5,780 nt of DNA from an uncultured Eubacteriales bacterium (GTDB taxonomy: Bacteria > Bacillota > Clostridia > Christensenellales > CAG-917), in NCBI GenBank assembly GCA_900549225.1, contig URNP01000047.1:1-5780 (forward strand), given 5' to 3'. The translations under genes and the position numbers were made by a program. Of the stretch, positions 1-5,780 are shown piece by piece. The notes under the pieces are model-generated. The model was given only the letters and a program-made list of their open reading frames with translations. It was not told where the DNA came from and did not search any database. Each line of letters starts with the position of its first letter. Within the stretch, counting starts at the first letter, position 1.

Positions 1-2
1 GA

Positions 3-89
3 CGAGTTGTAGCCAAAGCGAACGAGGCGGATTGCATTGCGCAAACGCCGAAGTCAAAACACGTGAGGAAGGGGGAAATTGTATTTTAA
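3..89 (+). CDS. C-terminal tail of an unidentified upstream gene (partial)
   Basis: This frame is open from the window edge to a TAA at 87-89 and encodes 28 residues ending in KHVRKGEIVF. The tail is rich in Lys/Arg with a short hydrophobic end. I choose this frame because its stop falls exactly at the base of a strong terminator hairpin and its codons (GCG, AAC, GAG, GTG) resemble those of the genes downstream. Another frame is open to 109, but its product is Cys/Gly-rich and would run through the terminator stem. The third frame stops at 12. Too little is present to name a family. The gene belongs to a separate transcription unit from dnaG. Confidence 0.45.
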   Translation, partial: RVVAKANEADCIAQTPKSKHVRKGEIVF

Positions 90-134
90 GTGGTATTCTC
101 GAAATTTGATAGAGAGTATCACTTTTCATTTTTT
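88..134 (+). terminator. Rho-independent terminator of the upstream gene
   Basis: The arms 88-100 and 112-124 pair over 13 consecutive positions, two of them G-U, around an 11-nt loop. The 3' arm runs into a T-rich stretch, TTTTCATTTTTT (123-134). The stem begins at the stop codon of the upstream reading frame. This is seen directly. Its orientation and T-tract fit termination of + strand transcription entering dnaG, which would insulate the dnaG operon from upstream readthrough. Confidence 0.72.
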
Positions 135-140
135 ATAAGT

Positions 141-146
141 TATAAT
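141..146 (+). promoter_or_regulatory. Candidate sigma-A -10 box for the dnaG operon
   Basis: A perfect TATAAT lies 72 nt before the dnaG start, just after the terminator and inside a very AT-rich stretch (125-200). No good TTGACA match is found 16-18 nt upstream: the best placed hexamers, around 117-123, are poor and overlap the terminator stem. Near-matches TATAAG (134-139) and TATAAA (150-155) flank it, so the exact start site is uncertain. The position between a terminator and the first gene of a tight operon is the main support. Confidence 0.4.
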
Positions 147-217
147 TTTTATAAACTTTTAGGAAAAACACGGTTTTCGTTCGTATATATATTTAGAAAA
201 ACGTAAGAAGAGGTCTT

Positions 218-1990
218 ATGGCAGGCGGTTTTACTCCCGAATTTATGGAGGAACTCAAGTATAAATGCGACATAGTGGAAGTCATTTCACAATACGTCCC
301 TTTGCAGAAAAAAGGCGGACGTTATTTTGGTTGTTGTCCGTTTCACAATGAGAAAACCGCTTCGTTTTGCGTAAACAACGGTTGGTATCACTGCTTTGGT
401 TGCGGCGCGAGCGGCGACGTGGTCAAGTTCGTGATGGAAATGGAATCGGTGTCGTTTTACGACGCGGTGAAACTCCTTGCGGACAAAGTGGGCATGCAGA
501 TGCCCGAGGTCAAACTCGACCCCAAGTACGCCCAAAAGAAAGAGCACGGCGACGTTTTGAAGCAACTTATGCGTGACGTGGCAAGGTATTATCGCAACAA
601 TCTTCTTGACGAAAACAAGGGCAAAGCCGCACGCGAGTATCTGAAAAACAGAGGGCTTGACGACGAAGTGGCAAAGCGTTACGGTCTTGGTCTTTCGCTT
701 GACGGCGAGAGTATGGTCGGTTATATGAGGCGCAAAGGCTATATGCTCAAAGACCTCGAAGAGTGCGGACTCGTTGCCAGTGCAGACAGACCTTACGATG
801 CGTTTGCAAACAGAATTATCGTGCCGATTATGGACGGTATGAGCAACGTCATCGCATTCGGCGGCCGCATATACCACGGCGAGCAAGATATCGCAAAATA
901 CAAAAACTCCACCAACACCACGCTCTTTGACAAAGGCCGCACGATATACGGCGTAAACTTCATAAAGCGCGACAAGAAAATCAACGGCGTTGCGTACAAA
1001 GAACTCATATTGGTTGAGGGATATATGGACGTCATATCGCTTGGTGCGTCGGGCATAAAGAACGCGGTTGCATGTATGGGCACGGCGCTCACCGAGGGGC
1101 AGGCGAGAGAACTTTCGAGATTGACTGAAAATCTTTTCGTGTGCTACGACGGCGACGGCGCGGGCAAAAAGGCGACGATTCGCAACGTGGATATCCTCAC
1201 GAAATTCGTGCAAAACGTCAAGGTCATATCTCTCGACGAGGGCAAAGACCCCGACGAAACCGTGCGCGAGGGCGGTGCGGAAGCCTTCCTCAAAAAACAA
1301 AAAGAGGCGTTGCCCGTCATCGAATACAAACTCAAACTCTGCGCAGACGCAAACGATTTGGGGTCGGTGAACGGAAGGGCGAAATACGTCCAATCGGCAC
1401 TTAACGTGCTCAAAATGATAGATAATCGTGCCGAACGCGAAGTTTATATGGATATCGTGTCCAAAAAGAGCGGCGTTTCGGTTGCCACTTTGAGTGACGA
1501 GGCAGGCATGATTCGTCCTGCAAAAATCGAGCAACCCAAAGAAAACGACGAGGAAAAAGTGGCAAAGGCTTTGCGTGCATCGAGATTCGTTGTCAATCGT
1601 ATTCTCAAAGGCGAAAAATTCGTCGACGCGAGCAAAGTGAAGTCCGAGTGGCTTGCAAACGACGTTCACAAAGAAGTGTTCGAGTGGGCAAAAACTATGC
1701 CCGAACACACCGACCTCGTGAACGCTATGTTCAGCAAATTCGGTTACGAAAACGAGGAAATCGGCAAAATTCTCGATATAAATATGAAGTTTGCCGACGC
1801 TATAAGAGAGTTCGACTACTACAACGATTGCGTGCTTATGCTCGCAAACGACGCCGTGTCCGAAAGGCTCGAGAAAATCAAGGAAAGTTACAACAATCTT
1901 TCCGATCCGGAAGCAAAAAGAGCAAGCATACTAGAAATATCGCGCTTGCAGAAAATATTGAAATCCAAAGATATCAACGACAAACTTTGA
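218..1990 (+). CDS. dnaG: DNA primase DnaG
   Basis: DnaG synthesises the short RNA primers for lagging-strand and origin DNA synthesis, working with the replicative helicase. The 590-residue length is normal. Residues 1-100 form the CHC2 zinc domain, with ligands C40, H43, C59 and C62 (CPFH...CFGC). The RNA polymerase core follows, with FANRIIVPI (196-204), FGGR (214-217) and KYKNS (227-231). The TOPRIM fold is complete: E267 in LILVEGYMDV, D311 and D313 in CYDGDGAG, and D344 and D346 in EGKDPDE. The region from about 440 to the end is the helicase-interacting domain, which is divergent as usual. The ATG is supported by AGAAGAGG (206-213) and by an N-terminus that matches the family pattern (PEF-EELK...DIVEVISQYV). 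Oddities are a zinc hairpin two residues shorter than in E. coli and EKTASF in place of EKTPSF. It is the first gene of the operon. Confidence 0.98.
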   Translation: MAGGFTPEFMEELKYKCDIVEVISQYVPLQKKGGRYFGCCPFHNEKTASFCVNNGWYHCFGCGASGDVVKFVMEMESVSFYDAVKLLADKVGMQMPEVKLDPKYAQKKEHGDVLKQLMRDVARYYRNNLLDENKGKAAREYLKNRGLDDEVAKRYGLGLSLDGESMVGYMRRKGYMLKDLEECGLVASADRPYDAFANRIIVPIMDGMSNVIAFGGRIYHGEQDIAKYKNSTNTTLFDKGRTIYGVNFIKRDKKINGVAYKELILVEGYMDVISLGASGIKNAVACMGTALTEGQARELSRLTENLFVCYDGDGAGKKATIRNVDILTKFVQNVKVISLDEGKDPDETVREGGAEAFLKKQKEALPVIEYKLKLCADANDLGSVNGRAKYVQSALNVLKMIDNRAEREVYMDIVSKKSGVSVATLSDEAGMIRPAKIEQPKENDEEKVAKALRASRFVVNRILKGEKFVDASKVKSEWLANDVHKEVFEWAKTMPEHTDLVNAMFSKFGYENEEIGKILDINMKFADAIREFDYYNDCVLMLANDAVSERLEKIKESYNNLSDPEAKRASILEISRLQKILKSKDINDKL

Positions 1991-1997
1991 TTCACCC

Positions 1998-2005
1998 AGG
2001 AGGAG
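1998..2005 (+). promoter_or_regulatory. Strong ribosome binding site deciding the GTG start of rpoD
   Basis: AGGAGGAG sits in the 20-nt dnaG-rpoD gap, 5 nt before a GTG codon at 2011. It is the strongest Shine-Dalgarno match in the window and makes the GTG the clear start; no ATG in this frame occurs until codon 30. A strong site paired with a non-ATG start may set sigma factor output independently of dnaG from the shared message (inference). Confidence 0.85.
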
Positions 2006-2010
2006 TATAA

Positions 2011-3057
2011 GTGGACAGAGAACAACTTTTGAAACAAGAGATTGACAAAATCGTCGCCTACGGCAAGAGCAAAGGTTCTATCAGCGAAGACGACATAATG
2101 GCAAGGCTCGAGCATCTCAACGCTACGGCGGAAGATATGGAGATGGTTTTCAACGCCTTGCAAAACGAAAACGTCAAGGTTGAAGAAACCGTCGAGGAAG
2201 ACGATATCGCTCTTGACAAAATCATCGATTCAAGCGTTGACGACTCGGTGAAAATCTACCTCAAGGACATCGGCAAAGTGCCGCTCTTGACCGCCGATCA
2301 GGAAATCGAACTCGCAAAGCGTATGGAAGAGGGCGACGAGGAAGCAAAACATATTCTCAGCGAAGCAAACCTTCGTCTCGTAGTGTCCATTGCAAAACGC
2401 TACGTCGGAAGAGGTATGCAATTTCTCGATCTCATTCAGGAAGGCAACCTCGGCTTGATGAAAGCGGTCGAAAAATTCGACTATACCAAGGGATTCAAAT
2501 TTTCGACTTACGCAACGTGGTGGATAAGACAGGCAATCACCCGTGCCATCGCGGATCAGGCAAGGACGATTCGTATCCCCGTGCATATGGTTGAAACCAT
2601 CAACAAGCAGGTGAGAGCAACTCGCCAACTTCTCCAAAAACTCGGCAGAGAGCCGTCTGCGGAAGAAATCGCGGCGTATCTCGGTTGCTCGGTCGAGCGT
2701 GTGCGCGAAATTCAAAAAATCGCACAAGACCCCGTGTCTTTGGAAACGCCTATCGGTGAGGAAGAAGACAGCCATTTGGGAGATTTTATCGAGGATCACA
2801 CCTCTCAATCGCCGAGCGAAGTGGCAGAGGGCAATATGCTCAAAGAGCAACTCATTCAAGTGCTCAACACGCTCACTCCGCGCGAGGAGAAAGTGTTGCG
2901 TTTGAGATACGGTCTTGACGATTCGCACCCCAGAACTCTCGAGGAAGTCGGAAAAGAATTTAACGTCACTCGTGAGCGTATACGTCAGATCGAGGCAAAG
3001 GCATTGCGCAAACTGCGTCACCCCAACCGCCTCAAAAAACTCAAGGATTTCGACTGA
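2011..3057 (+). CDS. rpoD: RNA polymerase primary sigma factor RpoD (SigA, sigma-70 family)
   Basis: This is the housekeeping sigma factor that directs RNA polymerase to -10/-35 promoters. At 348 residues it matches the short form of Bacillota; the long insert between regions 1.2 and 2 of proteobacterial RpoD is absent. In order: an acidic region 1.1 (about 1-60), region 1.2 (78-110, VKIYLKDIGKVPLLTADQE), region 2 (112-184) with the core-binding DLIQEGNLGLMKAVEKFD and the -10-recognising YATWWIRQAITRAI, region 3 from RTIRIPVHMVE (186-196), the region 3.2 finger around DPVSLETPIGEEEDS, and region 4 (280-340) with the -35-binding helix-turn-helix TLEEVGKEFNVTRERIRQIE. It starts with GTG after a strong ribosome binding site. 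Its TGA shares one base with the ATG of trmK. The dnaG-rpoD pair is the classic macromolecular synthesis arrangement. Confidence 0.98.
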   Translation: MDREQLLKQEIDKIVAYGKSKGSISEDDIMARLEHLNATAEDMEMVFNALQNENVKVEETVEEDDIALDKIIDSSVDDSVKIYLKDIGKVPLLTADQEIELAKRMEEGDEEAKHILSEANLRLVVSIAKRYVGRGMQFLDLIQEGNLGLMKAVEKFDYTKGFKFSTYATWWIRQAITRAIADQARTIRIPVHMVETINKQVRATRQLLQKLGREPSAEEIAAYLGCSVERVREIQKIAQDPVSLETPIGEEEDSHLGDFIEDHTSQSPSEVAEGNMLKEQLIQVLNTLTPREEKVLRLRYGLDDSHPRTLEEVGKEFNVTRERIRQIEAKALRKLRHPNRLKKLKDFD

Positions 3058-3722
3058 TGCCGATACGACTTGACCAAAGGCTCACGACGATTGCCAATCT
3101 CGTCGATTACGGCAAAGTTGCGGACGTAGGGTGCGACCACGGAAAACTCGGCTACTATCTCGTAAGCACAGACAGAGCAAGCGAGGTTATCGCAACCGAT
3201 ATATCCGCTCCGTCGCTTGCAAAGGCGGAGGAACTTGCCAAAGAAAACGGCGTTCAGGACGTTATGAAAGTGCGCTTGGGCAACGGACTCGATCCCGTGG
3301 ATTCGCAAGAAGTCGATACGGTGATAATAGCGGGGCTCGGCGGCGACGTCATATCCGATATTATTCTGCGCGCGCACGAGCAAGGCAAACGTTTTTGCCA
3401 TTTCGTGCTGTCTGCAAATACGCATCCCGAAAAAGTCAGGGCGGCAATAGTGAAGTGCGGACATACGATAGTTTTCGACGAAATGCTCGAGTGCGCAGGC
3501 AAGACGTACACCGTTCTGAAAACCGACGAGGGCGAGAGTACGCTCGACGACGATCAGATTGCGTACGGAGCGTTTTTCAGAACGAGCGATAACTTCGCTT
3601 TCTTTGCAAAAAAAGAAATCGAGTGTATGCAAAACATACTTTCGCAAAATCCGAAAGCAGTCGAATTGAAGGCAAAGATAGACGCCTTGAAAGGCGCGTT
3701 AAACCAAGCAACCAACGCTTGA
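3057..3722 (+). CDS. trmK: tRNA (adenine(22)-N1)-methyltransferase TrmK
   Basis: TrmK transfers a methyl group from S-adenosylmethionine to N1 of A22 in the D-arm region of bacterial tRNAs (family knowledge, COG2384). The 221-residue protein opens with the family pattern LDQRLTTIANLV, followed by the SAM-binding motif I VADVGCDHGKLGYYL (21-35), the acidic residue of motif II in VIATDIS (44-50), and VIIAGLGGDVIS (89-100), which corresponds to the GMGG segment of the family. The C-terminal part has the typical HPEKVRAAIVKCGHTIVFDE (123-142) and a Lys-rich helical tail (185-216). The ATG overlaps the rpoD TGA by one base (TGATG), and AAGGA (3043-3047) inside rpoD is a suitable ribosome binding site, so translation is probably coupled. 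This position after rpoD is the usual one in Bacillota. Confidence 0.93.
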   Translation: MPIRLDQRLTTIANLVDYGKVADVGCDHGKLGYYLVSTDRASEVIATDISAPSLAKAEELAKENGVQDVMKVRLGNGLDPVDSQEVDTVIIAGLGGDVISDIILRAHEQGKRFCHFVLSANTHPEKVRAAIVKCGHTIVFDEMLECAGKTYTVLKTDEGESTLDDDQIAYGAFFRTSDNFAFFAKKEIECMQNILSQNPKAVELKAKIDALKGALNQATNA

Positions 3723-3771
3723 TATATACGAAAACGGCGCTTAAAACCGCTTTTTTGAAAACAGGAACGAT

Positions 3772-4539
3772 ATGAAGAACAGACAAATCACAGACGCAAT
3801 CGAATCGTTTGCGCCAAAAACGATTGCAGAGCCGTGGGACAATCCCGGGCTTATGATAGGCTCGCTTTCGGACGAATGCAGCGGCGTTATCGTTGCGCTC
3901 GACCTCACCAAAGACGTTGTGAATCAAGCCTTGCAAAACGGTTGCAACCTCATCGTCACGCATCACCCGTTTTTCTTCTCGGCAATCAAGAGCATAGATA
4001 CGGACGATTCCAAAGGCGAGATTATCAAAGACGTGCTCAAAAACGGACTTACCGTATACAGCGCACACACCAATCTCGACGAATGCGAGGACGGACTTTG
4101 CGTTACACTGGCAAAACTTTTGGGCGGACGAAATCTCGTGCCCGACGGCGTGGGCGTCGTTTGCGACGTTGACGAAACGACTCTCAAAGGATTTGCAAAA
4201 CACGTTGCAAACACCCTCAAAGACGACTCCGTCAAATACAACGGCGACGACGACAAACCTATCCGCAAAATGCTTTGTATATGCGGAGGCGGCGCGTCGG
4301 ACAGCGCGTATAATTATGCAAAAGAAGTGGCAGACGTATTCGTAACCGGCGATTTCAAACATCACCTTTACGTCGCCTCGGAAAACGACGATTTCCCCGT
4401 GGTTGAGTTTTCGCACTACCACAGCGAGATTATCGTCGAGAACTTATTTGAGAAAATTCTTGCTCCGCTCGGAGTGAAAATAGTAAAAGCAAAACAGAAC
4501 TGTCCTTTCAAGACAGTCGGAGGATACAATGAAATTTGA
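3772..4539 (+). CDS. Nif3/DUF34 family dinuclear metal-binding protein (YbgI/YqfO-like)
   Basis: This is a member of the Nif3 (DUF34, COG0327) family, often labelled GTP cyclohydrolase 1 type 2 homologue. The cellular role is not settled. Known members form toroidal hexamers with a two-metal site. All five expected ligands are visible at near-canonical positions: H64 and H65 in IVTHHPFF, D103 in AHTNLDE, and H215 and E219 in SHYHSE. The N-terminal pattern FAPKTIAEPWDNPGLMIG (13-30) is also typical. At 255 residues it is the short single-domain form, like E. coli YbgI, without the inserted PII-like domain found in many Bacillota homologues of about 370 residues. The ATG follows AGGAA (3763-3767) by 4 nt. 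Its last 11 nt overlap the zinc-ribbon gene. Neighbouring trmK and nif3 are widely conserved together in Bacillota. Confidence 0.94.
   Translation: MKNRQITDAIESFAPKTIAEPWDNPGLMIGSLSDECSGVIVALDLTKDVVNQALQNGCNLIVTHHPFFFSAIKSIDTDDSKGEIIKDVLKNGLTVYSAHTNLDECEDGLCVTLAKLLGGRNLVPDGVGVVCDVDETTLKGFAKHVANTLKDDSVKYNGDDDKPIRKMLCICGGGASDSAYNYAKEVADVFVTGDFKHHLYVASENDDFPVVEFSHYHSEIIVENLFEKILAPLGVKIVKAKQNCPFKTVGGYNEI
4499..4524 (+). promoter_or_regulatory. Hairpin directly before the ribosome binding site of the zinc-ribbon gene
   Basis: ACTGTC (4499-4504) and GACAGT (4512-4517) form a perfect 6-bp stem with a 7-nt loop, within the last codons of nif3. The ribosome binding site GGAGGA (4519-4524) begins one base after the stem, 4 nt before the ATG at 4529. 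TCCT (4503-4506) could alternatively pair with AGGA (4521-4524) of that site. The repeat and binding site are seen; any effect on translation or RNA processing is inference. Confidence 0.4.
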
Positions 4540-5245
4540 CAAGATACTCGAATACCAAAAAATCGACCAAGAACTTATGTCGCTCGAAAGCGAAGTTGCA
4601 AAAAGCGAAGAACGCCAAAAACTCGCAGTTGCAAAATCTCGACTCGAGGGCGCAACCGAGATGATCGGCAAACTCAAAGCCGAGGCAAGCGATCTTCTTG
4701 CAGGTTACGGCGCTATGAAAGACAAAATCGACGCGCTCAAAGACGAACTCGACGAGTTTGACGGCATACTCGATGACGTTCAGGACGCAAACGAGGCTGA
4801 TCACTATCTCAAAATGGTGGCGGCCATCGCAGACAAGATCAATGCTCTCGAAAAGGAAGCAAACGGCGCGGCGGTCAAAATCGATCAGGTCAACGACAGT
4901 TATAAAAAGACTTGGGAACAGGGCGTGAAAGCGACCGACGTGTATAAGAGCGCAAAGGCGGAATACGACAACCTCGTGAGAAATTTTCAGCCAAGAGTTG
5001 TCGAAATCAAGGCACAACTCAACGCTCTCAAAGCCGAGATTCCGCAAAACGTTATGAACGCATATCTTAATCTGCGCGGTGCGAAGAGAATGCCCGCGTT
5101 CGTCAAATACGACAGCAAAAATTGCCTCTGCGGTCGCTGTATGATGGAAGTGGACAACGATACCAAATCCAAACTTCGCAACGTCGGCGACTACGCAGAA
5201 TGCCCCAACTGCCGCAGAATTCTCTACGTTGCGGAAGAGCAATAA
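4529..5245 (+). CDS. Coiled-coil protein with C-terminal C4 zinc ribbon (COG1579-like)
   Basis: The 238-residue protein is mostly charged, heptad-like helix (about 1-175, rich in Lys, Glu, Asp, Ala and Leu) and ends in a zinc ribbon with C201-x2-C204 and C225-x2-C228. An extra C199 lies just before the first pair. There is no signal peptide or membrane segment, so it should be cytoplasmic. This architecture is that of the COG1579 zinc-ribbon family, thought to bind nucleic acid or act as a scaffold, with no firmly established function. A gene of this type commonly follows nif3 in Bacillota, which supports the call. The start overlaps the nif3 end by 11 nt and has a good GGAGGA site, so it is likely translated by reinitiation or coupling. 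The gene contains no TTA, CTA or TCA codon. Confidence 0.88.
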   Translation: MKFDKILEYQKIDQELMSLESEVAKSEERQKLAVAKSRLEGATEMIGKLKAEASDLLAGYGAMKDKIDALKDELDEFDGILDDVQDANEADHYLKMVAAIADKINALEKEANGAAVKIDQVNDSYKKTWEQGVKATDVYKSAKAEYDNLVRNFQPRVVEIKAQLNALKAEIPQNVMNAYLNLRGAKRMPAFVKYDSKNCLCGRCMMEVDNDTKSKLRNVGDYAECPNCRRILYVAEEQ

Positions 5246-5260
5246 AGAGTTGAGATAACC

Positions 5261-5269
5261 AAAGGAGAG
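5261..5269 (+). promoter_or_regulatory. Ribosome binding site of the lacZ-like gene
   Basis: AAAGGAGAG, with core AGGAG at 5263-5267, lies 6 nt before the ATG at 5274 in the 28-nt gap after the zinc-ribbon gene. It fixes the start. The gap is too short to hold a terminator, and no convincing -35/-10 pair is seen in it. Confidence 0.75.
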
Positions 5270-5273
5270 AAAT

Positions 5274-5780
5274 ATGAACAACTGCTACAACAATCCCGAC
5301 ATCTATTGCGTCAACGTCGAAAAGAAACACGGGGCAGGTTTTCCGCTCGGTGAAAATGGCGACGTAAAAACCGTGCTTCTTAACGGCGAGTGGGACTTCA
5401 AGTATTACGTTTCGGCGGCAATTCTCGATCCCAATCCGAAAGAATGGGACAAAATCACCGTTCCTTCAAACTGGCAACTCAAAGGCTACGGCAAGCCGAT
5501 TTATTCGAATATTCGCTATCCGCACCCGATTGCTACTTCGGGAAAACCGCATATCAACGAAAGCGAGAACAACTGCGGCGTGTACAGACGTTTCTTCTCA
5601 ATCGATAAAATCGAGGAGAGCGTTCACGTCAATTTTGCCGCAAACAGCGGCGCTGAAGTGTACGTCAACGGCTCGTTCGTGGGTTACAGCGAGGATACTT
5701 TCGACTATCAGGAATACGATATCACGCCGTATATCAAGGTCGGTCAAAACGAATTGAAAATCATCGTGTATCGCTACACG
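5274..5780 (+). CDS. Beta-galactosidase, GH2 family, LacZ-type (5' part, truncated by window edge)
   Basis: The frame is open from ATG 5274 to the end of the window, giving 169 N-terminal residues of a protein that normally reaches about 1000. GH2 LacZ enzymes hydrolyse terminal beta-galactosides such as lactose. The visible part is the N-terminal sugar-binding (jelly-roll) domain: LNGEWDFKYY (36-45), VPSNWQLKGYGKPIYSNI (63-80), CGVYRRFF (101-108), and VYVNGSFVGYSEDTFDYQEYDITPYI (129-154, given here as its key run VNGSFVGYSED). N79 corresponds to E. coli LacZ Asn102, an active-site contact. The conserved DSRLPSEFD of E. coli reads DTFDYQEYD, a D-[S/T]-F variant. No signal peptide is evident, so the enzyme is probably cytoplasmic. 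The acid/base and nucleophile glutamates lie beyond the window, so activity and exact substrate cannot be judged. Another GH2 activity is possible but the WQ-GY-P-Y-N pattern favours LacZ. Confidence 0.9.
   Translation, partial: MNNCYNNPDIYCVNVEKKHGAGFPLGENGDVKTVLLNGEWDFKYYVSAAILDPNPKEWDKITVPSNWQLKGYGKPIYSNIRYPHPIATSGKPHINESENNCGVYRRFFSIDKIEESVHVNFAANSGAEVYVNGSFVGYSEDTFDYQEYDITPYIKVGQNELKIIVYRYT

Noticed and set aside
2..109. Alternative reading frame at the left edge, open to a TGA at 107-109
   Set aside because: It crosses the terminator stem and gives a Cys/Gly-rich product; the frame ending at 89 fits the terminator position better.
287..1708. A 473-codon open frame on the minus strand opposite dnaG, with similar long frames opposite the other genes
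   Set aside because: All are in the codon-aligned register of strongly supported + strand genes, have His/Phe/Val/Cys-rich unlikely products, and are explained by codon bias.
3731..3756. Possible weak terminator between trmK and nif3: CGG/CCG with flanking A and T runs
   Set aside because: Only three G-C pairs form before a bulge, and the loop is 9 nt. The 49-nt gap also holds the nif3 ribosome binding site. At best it is a weak attenuator.
5229..5259. Possible promoter for the lacZ-like gene (TTGCGG with GATAAC)
   Set aside because: Both hexamers are poor and the spacer is 19 nt; no better than chance.
5390..5757. Short + strand frames of 72 and 75 codons at the right end
   Set aside because: They overlap the well-supported lacZ-like frame that runs off the window and show no family features.
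1..5780. CRISPR arrays, tRNA or rRNA genes, transposases, phage or defence genes
   Set aside because: No direct repeats with spacers, cloverleaf sequences or recognisable mobile-element or defence proteins were seen on either strand.

Overview
The window is a bacterial housekeeping cluster with every gene on the + strand. In order it holds the tail of an unidentified gene, a rho-independent terminator, then dnaG (DNA primase), rpoD (primary sigma factor), trmK (tRNA m1A22 methyltransferase), a Nif3/DUF34 metal-binding protein, a coiled-coil C4 zinc-ribbon protein, and the 5' part of a LacZ-type glycoside hydrolase family 2 gene cut by the window edge. The order dnaG-rpoD-trmK-nif3-zinc ribbon, the short (348 residue) sigma factor without the long insert of proteobacterial RpoD, and the AGGAGG-type ribosome binding sites all point to Bacillota, most likely a clostridial lineage. 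A lacZ-like gene alongside would suit a carbohydrate-fermenting, perhaps gut-associated, anaerobe. The species cannot be told from the sequence.

Region by region: 1-89 is probably the C-terminal end of an upstream gene. A 13-bp hairpin followed by a T-rich run (88-134) ends that transcription unit. The AT-rich stretch 125-217 carries a perfect TATAAT and is the likely promoter and leader of the dnaG operon. From 218 to 5245 five genes are packed tightly: gaps of 20 and 49 nt, one single-base stop/start overlap (rpoD/trmK) and one 11-nt overlap (nif3/zinc ribbon). This suggests one transcript with coupled translation. The gap before the lacZ-like gene is only 28 nt, with a good ribosome binding site and no visible terminator, so the hydrolase could be read from the housekeeping transcript.

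Functionally the cluster joins replication priming (DnaG), housekeeping transcription initiation (RpoD) and tRNA modification (TrmK) with two conserved proteins of poorly defined role (Nif3 and the zinc-ribbon protein). I see no mobile element, CRISPR array, tRNA, rRNA or defence system, and nothing that I would call a new system. The points most worth checking are the sugar hydrolase attached to the operon, a hairpin placed directly before one ribosome binding site, and a strong avoidance of TTA, CTA and TCA codons that produces long, codon-aligned antisense reading frames.
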